Part shown: positions 40,382 to 50,350 of the stretch, piece by piece | Layout: every line of letters begins with the position of its first letter | Position numbering within the stretch: the first letter of the stretch is position 1 | Origin: Spongilla lacustris | Taxonomy: Eukaryota > Porifera > Demospongiae > Spongillida > Spongillidae | Reading direction: 5' to 3' | Assembly: GCA_949361645.1 (NCBI GenBank) | Contig: OX442432.1 | Coordinates: 7,224,118 to 7,288,117, forward strand | Length of the DNA: 64,000 nt | Notes under the pieces: model-generated | Seen by the model: only the letters and a program-made list of their open reading frames with translations | Told to the model about the DNA's origin: nothing | Databases searched by the model: none | Position numbers and translations under genes: made by a program

Positions 40382-41575
40382 ATGAAACCTCCATTTGTCT
40401 GCATCGAGTGCGGGGCACCTAGCAAGCAGCTGTACAGGAAGTTCGAAGGAGGAGCCATTCAACTCTCACAATGTGTCAGTTTCCCTTTCTTTTTGTCGCG
40501 CGCCGCAGTTGACAATTGGCCCTTGAACCCCTTATTAGAAGCGCTGCAAGGCGCTATCGGACAAGTACGTAGAGTATGACGAAGTGGTACTGCTGCTCGA
40601 CGCCCTACTGCTTCGTGTGCAGGCGTACAGACATCTTATCTTAAACCATCGCATACCACCATCAGTGAGCCGAATAGTATTATTTACAGCGCTCGAGGTT
40701 CATACACGTGCTTGTGATTCCCGACCTTTCTGCAGCTGCTGATCATATTTGCTGTTTTGCTGCTTATCTGCGAGGCATATATCCTTTCGTGGAAGGGGTC
40801 GTGTGCCTTTCGGGGTCTGTAACTAAGAGCTTGTACCTTTATATCTAGGGTGCTACATGTATGTACTGGCGTGGGCAGGTGGTTCAGTAACCTCTTAACC
40901 AAATAATTCTCACATGCCAAATTGAGGACTGCTGCACTTCATTCTGGTGACAGCATTCTGGTACAAATCCATTTCCACACCCTCCTTTTCCAGTCTTCTA
41001 TAGGTGTGCTGTGTGGGTGTGATCATGTGAGGGTGATGATGGGTGGTTGTGCAGGGGTGTATGACATGTAGGGATATTTATGTGTAGCTTCTTCACTTTT
41101 GCCTTATTGCAGAGCTCTCCATTGCTATTGGCATAACCTATTGTATTGCAGTGTCCACTATCTGCCCAAGGTGAGGTGTCTGTTGCCATTAGCAACAGTG
41201 TAGAACCCAACCACCCTTTTTATTTTATTTTACACCAAGAAGGGTATCAGCTTCAGACATCTTTAAGATGCTCATCATCTCCAGCTTTGGGAAACTCAGT
41301 TCAGTTTCTGCCTTGATTTGGAACGAGGACTTTTATCCCTGGGTCTCCATGGCAACTATGCTACCAGCACAGACCCAAGCATGCAGAGGTGTGTCACTCT
41401 TATGTGCTCAGTGACCATGGCAACCATCCCCATTTGTGCAGCTGTCCTGAATACTGGCTTGCTTGGTGCAGTCCTGCTAGTTGCTATCCAGAATGGACTG
41501 GTTGTCATGGTATCTTATACCCTAAACAGATGGAGAGTAGGATTAGTGGAGCTGTGGTGTGACTTGTTCATGTGA
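40382..41575 (+). CDS. ARV1: ARV1-like ER sterol/GPI homeostasis protein
   Basis: Multipass ER protein affecting sterol distribution and GPI anchor synthesis. Exons 40382-40474, 40551-40664, 40736-40814, 40849-40878, 40927-40946, 41115-41170, 41243-41342 and 41387-41575; sum 681 nt (226 aa). FVCIECGAPSKQLYRKF and the following SQC give the N-terminal CX2C zinc motif. DKYVEYDEVVLLLDALLLRVQAYRHLILN matches [43 protein letters not shown] and IFKMLIISSFGKLSSVSALIW match CLLCEAYLRWW and [21 protein letters not shown]. Exons 4 and 5 (30 and 20 nt) are placed by phase only and are the weakest part. Its stop is 19 bp from the ZIP9 stop on the other strand. Confidence 0.82.
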
Positions 41576-41594
41576 TTACTAATAATCCAGTTAC

Positions 41595-42906
41595 TTAGTG
41601 GGAGTGTAGCACATTGAACACGCAAGGCAAGAGGGCTCCAGTGATCAGGAGGAGGAGTTCCGAAGGCTGTAGTTTGGAACCAGCCGCCTCCCCCTGATGG
41701 GGGCCGTGCATGATTTCCCCCAGTACGTGGACCGTGGAGACGTAGAGGAACGTGCCCCCTGACAGCAGCATGGCCACACCTGTCACCGGGAACTGGATAT
41801 GCTGGATCACCTGCACACGGTTTAGCACAAGGATTCCATGGCAACCATCACTGGGGGCTGAGGGTCACACTTACTCGTGAGAGGCCGAAGTATGCGAGGA
41901 AGGCAGTGAATGGAGCAGACAGGGCAAAGATAAGCAGGTGTTTCTTGGCCACAGTACGGTCATACCCCTGGTGGGAGGTGAATGTTGGGTTAATGTTGGT
42001 GGTGAGGAAAAGGTGTCTAGAGTACCTCGTGAAGTAGGAAGGTGGTGAACCCAAAGGACTCTGGAGCCTATGTGAGGTTGGGCTGGGGAGGAGGTACATT
42101 ATAGGTGGGGGTGGTGGTACCTTATGCAGCATGATGGCTAGGAATATCACCATCTCAACATCCAACTTCTTCAGACCAGCTGCTGCACCCAACGCCATTC
42201 CATCCGCTGTGTAAAAGGGGGAGGGAGAAGAGACAGAGATGAGGCACACATGGTGGGATATGCATGCCATCCTGGTCACCTGCTGAATGAACGACTAGCC
42301 CAATGGTGGCTGTAAGCTTTCTCCTCTGGTGCCTTCCTGCACATTCTACGTCTAAGGGTAGGAGGTTAAGCGCTACCTATCAGACCCCCCCCCCCCCCCC
42401 GGAGACGTCTAACCCGCTGTGTGCGAGTGTGGCTCCCCACACTGGTCTACGAGGAACATGAAGAGGAAACCACAAGTCAGCGCCAACCCCATAATAGCAT
42501 TCAGTCGGTCCTCCGTGTAACCCTCCGTTGAGGCTGCGTTGGAGTCTGGAAGCTGGGGCAGGGCGGCCGTGTTGTGATGGTCGTAATGTAAGGTGGCTGA
42601 GTGAACGTGAAGAAGCGACGAGTTCTTAGGGCAAAGAGGCTGATTACCCTTATTAGTGCTCACTGTCCGAGAAAAGTGACTCCACTCCCTCTGGGATGAT
42701 CACGATCAGAGCTGTACCGATAAGGAGGCCCGCGCTCAAAGGAGTCACTTTCCGGAGGATACCCTGCAGAAAAGTGAGTGACGTCAGGGGAACGGAGAAG
42801 GGGACCGTACTTCAGAGAGCGTGAACACGAGTGGAATAGATCCTGCCAAGTAGCACCCCGCGAACATAGCGAGAGATAGGAGGCACAACCTCCATATGTC
42901 TTCCAT
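41595..42906 (-). CDS. SLC39A9: Zinc transporter ZIP9 (SLC39A9)
   Basis: ZIP-family zinc importer of Golgi and plasma membrane. Minus-strand exons: 42906-42811, 42763-42664, 42596-42414, 42309-42280, 42206-42121, 42067-42026, 41967-41875, 41810-41595; sum 846 nt (281 aa). LCLLSLAMFAGCYLAGSIPL matches SLLSLAMLVGCYVAGIIPL. LIVIIPEGVESL is helix 2. The His-rich loop (HYDHHN) and GFLFMFLVDQCGEPHSH follow. TM4 and TM5 keep the metal residues: VVHSAADGMALGAA (HxxxD) and IFLAIMLHKAPESFG (HKxPE/A). The end is TGVAMLLSGGTFLYVSTVHVL. Exons of 30 and 42 nt are notably small. The start is 86 bp from PNPT1. Confidence 0.95.
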
Positions 42907-42992
42907 TGTGTGCGTGTATTGTTATTACCACAAATTCGGTTTCAATGTTTCACGTACGGATAATAAAGTTTGCGACACGTGTGCGCTCGAGG
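42907..42992. promoter_or_regulatory. Bidirectional promoter, SLC39A9/PNPT1
   Basis: 86 bp between divergent start codons, containing cacgta (42952) and acacgtgtgcgctcg (42977-42991), E-box-like cacgtg included. Binding is inferred, not shown. Confidence 0.55.
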
Positions 42993-45900
42993 ATGAGCAG
43001 CTACCTACTCGCGGTGTATGGACTTAGGCGGATATGCAGGGAATACGTTAAGTGTAGCGGGAGACAGGCTGCGTTAAACCTTGTATCGACGAGAAGACAG
43101 CAGCATTCAGAGCAGGACCGTTACGAACCTGTGCACGTTAAAGTTGGAGACAAGTGAGTTAGTGGAGGCGACGAAGGACGCAAGTCTCTGTCAGCTTCCT
43201 CACATGTTCAGCACAGTCACCTTTTCGACCGGTCGCTTTGCCAACCTCGCAGATGGGTCAACGTTAGTGCAGGTTAGCACATCCGTACGACGGAAAGCTA
43301 CTGAGTTGCTGCATCCGTACGACGGGAACGTACACATGATGACTTATTTCACTACCTGCTAGAGCGGAAACACGGCCATACTGGTCACTGCAGTGAGCAG
43401 TAAGAAGTCCCAGACCGTCGGGTTTCTTCCACTTCAGGTAAGGGAAGCTCCTCCCCTCCTCCTCCCCCTCCTCTTCCTCCCTTTCTCCTCTTCCTCCTCC
43501 CTCCCCCTCCTCCCTCCCCCTCCTCCCTCCCACCTCCATCCTTCCTCCCTCCTCTCCTCCTCCCTCCTCATATCTCTTGCATTGTCAAGGTGGATTATCG
43601 TGAGAGGGCGTCGGCTGCAGGGAGGATCCCTCAGAACTTCCTCAGAAGGGAACTGAGGGTATCTGACAGAGAGATCTTAGCCAGCCGGTTCATTGGTGAG
43701 GGCTATGGGTAATATGTTAGCCTTAGCTAGCTCAACGTGTTAGCCTTAGCTAGCTCAACATGTTAGCCTTAGCTAGCTCAACATGTTAGCCTTAGCTAGC
43801 TCAACATGTTAGCCTTAGCTAGCTCAACATGTTAGCCTTAGCTAGCTCAACGTGTTAGCCTTAGCTAGCTCAACATGTTAGCCTTAGCTAGCTCAACATG
43901 TTAGCCTTAGCTAGCTCAACATGTTAGCCTTAGCTAGCTCAACATGTTAGCCTTAGCTAGCTCAACGTGTTAGCCTTAGCTAGCTCAACATGTTAGCCTT
44001 AGCTAGCTCAACGTGTTAGCCTTAGCTAGCTCAACATGTTAGCCTTAGCTAGCTCAACATGTTAGCCTTAGCTAGCTCAACGTGTTAGCCTTAGCTAGCT
44101 CAACATGTTAGCCTTAGCTAGCTCAACATGTTAGCCTTAGCTAGCTCAACATGTTAGCCTTAGCTAGCTCAACATGTTAGCCTTAGCTAGCTCAACATGT
44201 TAGCCTTAGCTAGCTCAACATGTTAGCCTTAGCTAGCTCAACATGTTAGCCTTAGCTAGCTCAACATGTTAGCCTTAGCTAGCACACTCTGTTGTGTCCA
44301 GATAGGTCAGTACGCCCTCTTTTCCCGGCTGGATACACCTATGAGACTCAGGTAAGGGTGCAGGTGGTGAGGTGTGTTAATGTATGTGATGTGTGTGTGT
44401 GGTGTGTGTGTGTGTAGGTGATATGTAACCTGCTGGCAGTGGATGGTCGCCATGACGCAGAAGTGATGAGCGTACTCGGGGCTTCTGCAGCTCTTACACT
44501 GTCAGACATTCCCTGGAATGGACCAATAGGTGCTGTGAGGGTGGGTCTTATTGGTGATCAGCTTTGTGTTAACCCAACACAGCGTGAAGTGAGTGATTAG
44601 GGTTAGTGTTGTTCATGGTCCTATCTACCTTCCCTCCTCTTGTCCTTCCCTCCCCATCTATCCTCTTTCCATCTCCATCCCTTGCTCCCTCCTCCTCATC
44701 TATCCTCTCTCCATCCCTTGCTCCCTCCTCCCCATCTATCCTCTCTCCATCCCTTGTTCCCTCCTCCCCATCTATCCTCTCTCCATCCCTTGCTCCCTCC
44801 TCCCCATCTATCCTCTTTCCATCCCTTGCTCCCTCCTCCCCATCTATCCTCTTTCCATCCCTTGCTCCCTCCTCCCCATCCCTTGCTCCCTCCTCCCCAT
44901 CCCTTGCTCCCTCCTCCCCATACCTTCTAGCTTGAGCACAGTGCTCTGAATATCATTGTCTCTTGCACTAAGGACAGGATAGGTCTGGGCCCCACACCTT
45001 CATTTTCCTACCTCTTCCATCGTATCTTTCACTTTCAGTGATGGTGGAGGGTGCAGGGAATGAGGTGGATGATGCAAGGGTTTGTGAAGCTGTCATGTTT
45101 GGCTTTGAGCAGGTATGTATTGCAGCTGGTTTTGGCCCCCCCCCCCCCATTTACTGTTGTCGTGGTGATCAATAGGCTCAGCCAGTTATAGCATGTCTTG
45201 AGAAATTAAGAGAAATTCGCAGGAAGCCGACCCGCTCAGTCCCTCTGAGCATCCCTCCTGCCGAGATAGCATCCCTGATGTCGCAGTGAGCGAATGTCCC
45301 TCCCCCACCCCTCCCCCTTCTCATATTGCCTCCTCCGTGCATGCAGGCTTTGCCAACACAGCATCAACACTATCCTCACCGACTTCAGTCTCATGAAGGC
45401 CTCAAGAGACGAGCGTCTATTTGCCCTGCTTGACAGTGCCAGCAATGTTATCACCAGTCAGCAGGGGGCAGCATTGTGCTGATAAGGCTTTGACCACTGA
45501 CCTTTTATTCCAGAGTCCTACCCTACTGTGGCCTCTCACACCCTGTCCGATGCCTTCTGGTCTATATGTCGCCAGTGCCTGCAAGAGAATGTGATTATGA
45601 GAGGGCTAAGGTCAGTGGATGGGGCTAAGGTCAGGTCAGTGGGTGGGGCTAAGGTCAGGTCAGTGGGTGGGCTAAGGTCAGGTCAGTTGGGGCTAAGGTC
45701 AGGTCAGTTGGAGCTAAGGTCAGGTCAGTTGGAGCTAAGGTCAGGTCAGTTGGGGCTAAGGTCAGTGGGTGGGGCTAAGGTCAGGTCAGTTGGGGCTAAG
45801 GTCAGTGGGTGTTGCTAAGGTCAGGTCAGTTGGGGCACCATGTGTGGTTGGCAGTGTTAAGTCCTCCACCCTTCTCAACCCCTCCACCCTTCTCAACCCC

Positions 45901-46054
45901 TCCACCCTTCTCAACCCCTCCACCCTTCTCAACCCCTCCGCATCCCAGATGTGATGGCAGAGATCTGCGGGAGCTGAGACCCATCGAGAGTAGTGTTGAT
46001 GTCTTCAAGTCGCTTCATGGTTCAGCGTCATTTAGAAGGGGAGAGACACAGGTG

Positions 46055-46128
<74 letters not shown>

Positions 46129-49100
46129 CTACATGTATAATGTATGTAGTATGTGGGTGACATGATTGCATGTTGTTTTCTGTTTCAGGTTCTGTGTACT
46201 GTGACCTTTGATTCACCTCAGTCAGCAGCCAGAGCCGATGCCATCTCAACTCTCTTGGGGTGAGGAGGCATGGGGGGTACAGGGGGGGGGGGGGGCACAG
46301 GGGGCTCAGTGTTGGGGGGCACAGGGGGCTCAGTGTTGGGGCACAGGGGGCTCAGTGTTGGGGCACAGGGGGCTCAGCGTTGGGGCACAGGGGGCTCAGT
46401 GTTGGGGCACAGGGGGCTCAGTGTTGGGGGGGCACAGGAGGCTCAGTGTTGGGGCACAGGAGGCTCAGTGTTGGGGCACAGGAGGCTCAGTGTTGGGGCA
46501 CAGGAGGCTCAGTGTTGGGGCACAGAGGGCTCAGTGTTGTTGGTCTCCTCAGGGCACAAAAGTCCAGACGCTTCATGGTACATTATGAGGTGAGCTATTA
46601 TTGGAATATGCCTCTTTAAATCAGTCAGTTGTATAAAACATCTCAGTTTCCACCATTTGCAACCAATACAACGGGCCCATTCATGCTGCTTGGAAGAAGG
46701 GAGGTGGGGCATGGTTAGTGGCCACTCCCCCTGGTGTTGGTGGTGACATGTGTGTTGCAGGTGCTTTGGCAGAGAAAGCCATCCTTCCCCTCATTCCAAA
46801 GGACTTCCCCTTCACAATACGTTTATCGTCACAGGTCGTCGATTCGAACGGTATGGAGAGTAATGCAAGGGTGCATGTGCCTCTTGTGAGGGTGTGAGTG
46901 AGGGTATTGTGAGGGTGTGTGAGGGTGCATGTCCCTATTGTGAGGGTGTGAGTGTACATTGCCTAAAGATGTGGGTGTGAGGGTGCATGTGCCCATTGTG
47001 AGGGTGAGGGTGCAGTGCCTATTGTGAGGGGGTGTGAGGGTGCATGTGCCCACTGAGTGGGGTGCAGGGTCCGTGCCCCCCCTAACGGTACAGCTTATTT
47101 GGCTTCACAGGATCCTCATCCATGGCTACTGTGTGTGGAGGCAGTCTGGCCCTGTTTGATGCAGGAGTACCACTGAAGAGGGCTGTGGCCGGAGTTGCTT
47201 CCGGCCTTGTCACAACCGATCCTAAAGATGGTAGTATTGAGAACTACCAGATCTTGACGGACATACTAGTAGGTTCAGAGAATGTGGTCTGGGGAGGGGG
47301 TTGAGGGCCGCCCCACCCCCCAGGGTATTGAGGATGCTCTGGGGTACATGGACTTCAAGATGGCGGGCACAGCAAAAGGGATGACATCACTTCAGGTACA
47401 GGGGCGATGGCAAGGTGATGGTGATGTGTGTGTGGGAGGTGATATGTATGTGGGAGATAATGTGTGTGTGGGAGGGGTGATGTGGTATGTGTGGGAGGGA
47501 GTGGAGCCTCTTGATCATCTTCTGCTGTATAGATGGACATCAAATCGTTACCAGGGATACCTTACAGTATCTTCAAGGATGCTGTGATGCGATCTAGAGG
47601 TAATTGCCCTCCTGGTGTGTGGGTGTGGCTTAGTGCATCACTGTGTCACTCGATAGATGCTCGCTGTGAGGTGCTGGAACGTATGGCTGAGTGCCAGCCA
47701 GTCCCCAGACCTAGCATTAAGGAGAATGGCCCAGCATATGGTATGGTATGAAGGCATCTGTTGACAATTATTCTAATTAGAGCTCCGTCTTTGTTAGCTA
47801 CCATTGATGTGCCTGTGGCAAAGAGGATGAAGCTCATAGGGATTGGAGGACATCGCATTCGGTCAATCATTGATGATACAGGTAAAGCAATTGTGGTCTG
47901 GGGAGGAGGGTAGTGCTGGGACTTAGTGGTGTTGTTAGCATGTAGTTCTCAATACGGGGGGGGGGGGGGGGGGGGGGTTCCAAAAAAAAGTGTTAGAATA
48001 ATATTCATCATTCCTCGAATCAATCCTATATGTAACCTTGCTACTGGCAGGTTCTGATTAGTCTGGGAATGAGACCAGGTTCCGATATGATCACTTGAAC
48101 CATTTCTGATGGACTTGGTGAGAATGTCTGATAGGCCCTTGAGCTGTGTCACAAGGTCCTGTAGAAAGTCTAAATGAATTTGCATCTGTTATATTGTCCG
48201 AACTTATTTCATAACTGTTCATAACCATGTTTCCTTTTTACCATTTAAATTTTATCGTACCAAATTCATTTGGACATCACTTTAGCCAACTTTCTGAAAA
48301 TGAAAATAATCAAAATACACGTACCCAAATGGCTAATGCACCTTTGATTAGTGACCACACCCACACCTTGATTAGTGACCACACCCACACCTTGATTAGG
48401 ACCACACCCACACCTTGATTAGGACCACAGTGACAATCATTTACAATCTCTGGATCTGCCATTGAACCAAGATTCTGTTGGTATCTTTCTCCCATGACCA
48501 CACCCCTTCAGGTGCTCAAGTGCAGACCGTCAATGATGAGACCATGTCCATATTTGCACCCACTCGTGATGTGATGGAGGAGGTCATGGAGAAGATAGAA
48601 GACATTCTTTCTGAGGATCCTGCCACCCAGGTGTGTGTTGGTTGAGTGTTTACACTTGCTGTTACTACTGCTGCGGATAACCAAAGGAACCGGAGCTCAA
48701 ATTTGGTTCAATTGTTGATGCCACTATTAAGGAAGTGAGAGACTATGGCTTCATAGTGGAGCTGGCACCTGGGGTGGCTGCCCTTCTACATGTGTCACAA
48801 ATCAGCCACAAGTTTGTAAGAAGTTGTACCTGGTGCCCCCCCCACACACACACACACATCTTTTTAGTGCCCCCCTTCCCTTATGCAGGTGTCCCACCCC
48901 AGTGACCTAGGGTTAGACGTTGGTCATAAGATCTGTGTCAAGTACTTTGGCAGGGACCCTGTGAATGGCAAACATAGGATCTCTCGTAAGGCCCTTCTGA
49001 ACATTCCGGTTGGCGTTGAGAGCAGCAGCAGCACCACCAAGGGTCAGCAGCAGGCAGGCAGTGACCAGGTGCTGGTGGAGGCTCTGGAGGGCGCTGATGT

Positions 49101-49137
49101 GGCCTCCTCTGGCCAGAGCAGGAAGACAGAACACTAG
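42993..49137 (+). CDS. PNPT1: Polyribonucleotide nucleotidyltransferase 1 (PNPase)
   Basis: Mitochondrial 3'-5' phosphorolytic RNA-degrading enzyme. 24 exons: 42993-43153, 43212-43272, 43363-43437, 43590-43695, 44302-44351, 44418-44588, 44931-44982, 45039-45112, 45176-45285, 45347-45435, 45514-45610, 45949-46051, 46189-46259, 46553-46589, 46647-46713, 46761-46850, 47111-47268, 47324-47395, 47533-47599, 47657-47740, 47798-47881, 48512-48630, 48687-48815, 48889-49137; sum 2376 nt (791 aa). The N-terminus is basic, as for mitochondrial import. First RNase [48 protein letters not shown]. Second: [54 protein letters not shown], and [20 protein letters not shown] with the catalytic acids. [17 protein letters not shown]1: [22 protein letters not shown]. 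Several introns are swollen by minisatellites. Confidence 0.97.
43713..44282 (+). repeat. 23-bp minisatellite in PNPT1 intron 4
   Basis: About 25 copies around ttagccttagctagctcaac, with each junction either catg or cgtg. The core holds the palindrome tagcta/agctagct. Confidence 0.97.
44640..44925 (+). repeat. 36-bp pyrimidine-rich repeat
   Basis: About seven units of ctccatcccttgctccctcc plus tccccatctatcct in PNPT1 intron 6, ending at the acceptor taccttctag. Confidence 0.93.
45603..45836 (+). repeat. Minisatellite seeded at PNPT1 exon 11 donor
   Basis: The exon 11 end and donor read gagggctaag/gtcagtgg; the array repeats ggggctaag/gtcagtgggt and ttggagctaag/gtcagg about ten times. A second small array of ccacccttctcaacccct (five copies) follows at about 45865-45940. 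Confidence 0.93.
46052..46127 (+). repeat. (GT)n microsatellite beginning at a donor
   Basis: The donor of PNPT1 exon 12 (acacag/gtgtgt) is the first unit of a GT array. Confidence 0.92.
46290..46540 (+). repeat. 21-23-bp G-rich minisatellite
   Basis: About eleven copies of ggcacagggggctcagtgtt, with gga/gag variants, in PNPT1 intron 13. A looser gtgagggtgcatgtgcc-type array lies at 46860-47060. Confidence 0.93.
47885..48511. other. PNPT1 intron 21, long, with homopolymer and small repeat
   Basis: Holds a 21-base G run (about 47957) and three copies of gattagtgaccacacccaca (about 48346-48425). A short minus-strand open frame (47949-48185) has no recognised family. Confidence 0.5.
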
Positions 49138-49414
49138 CTCAATCAACTGTGTGGGATCTATTCACAATTCATCTTCTTTTCCTGGTGCTCAGTTGGTTTG
49201 TAGCTGCAAAGCATGCCACGCCCACCTTTCTCTTTGAGGCGTATTCTCCACATGTGTATGAAGACCATTTCCTCATATTTATAAACCACACTTGTCCCAG
49301 AAAAAAAAACACACACACACACAAAAAAGCAGTTCTTGAAAATACAACCAGGACCTGCAGACATGATACAATGGCTGATTGATTGATTGATTTGATTGCC
49401 TACAGCTTGAGCCT

Positions 49415-49867
49415 TTAATTAAACATCAGTTTAACCATTGGAGTGACAGGGTCCAGGGAGTTGGAGCAGAAGGGACACCTTGGTACCCAGTCTGTAGCCA
49501 TGTGAGGGATCTTCACCTTTCTCCAGTACCTGAAGGATCAAATAGATGTTAAAGGACCCTCTTTCCTTATGTACCTAGTCCCCAGGCCTGCCCCCTCTAA
49601 GGTCTTACTGTGTTGTTTTCTCCGTGGTGACGTGACCACATGGTACAAAGGCATGTGTGAGCGCGCCATTGTCTATAAAGAAGCCCCGCTCCTGACCCAG
49701 CTCAAGCTTCACGTATGGACTGGGTACCAGGCACATAGGACAGGTCCTGTGGGTGTTGTCCTCTTTGAAGTCAGCCTTCCAGTCATGGTGGCTATAGATG
49801 TGCCCACACTTGAGGTACACCCAAGGTTCACGAAGGGAGTCCTGTATTGGAGAAGGTACGTGTTGTG

Positions 49868-49899
<32 letters not shown>

Positions 49900-49912
49900 T
49901 GTTTGTGTGTGT

Positions 49913-49989
<77 letters not shown>

Positions 49990-50317
49990 GGCCAACATAC
50001 TGCTGTAGAGGCGGCTGACTGGCCCCTGAAGTGGAGGGTGAGGAAGTTCACTGGACACTGGGGGGCTTTCTCGTTAAGATCTTGCCTGCGTTCCCTCATA
50101 ATTGTATCCGACTGAAAGGGGCACGGGTGTGACAGGGACCATCACAACCGGTATGTGGGTGTGGCATACCGGTCCATGTTCCAGTCCCATGGCTGTCCTC
50201 CACATCAGGGTGACTCCACACAAGTCTATGAGGCACCCATCTGTCAGAATGTTGGTCTCCTCAGGCACCTGCAAAACACATTGGACTTTATGCTGGTAGC
50301 ACAGCCACGCCCACTCA

Positions 50318-50350
<33 letters not shown>

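Noticed and set aside
41515..41844. 109-residue minus frame overlapping ZIP9
   Set aside because: Out of frame with the conserved ZIP9 exon 41595-41810, which has the family sequence.
43713..44282. CRISPR-like regular direct repeats
   Set aside because: Units are contiguous with no unique spacers and lie inside an intron of an animal gene. The same holds for the 58975 and 63430 arrays.
46860..47060. Minus-strand frames with TLTPPHN repeats
   Set aside because: Loose GTGAGGGTGCATGTGCC repeat in a PNPT1 intron.
49569..50115. Plus and minus frames of CVCVCV and HTHTHT
   Set aside because: GT/CA microsatellite; the real coding sequence on the minus strand is Pellino.
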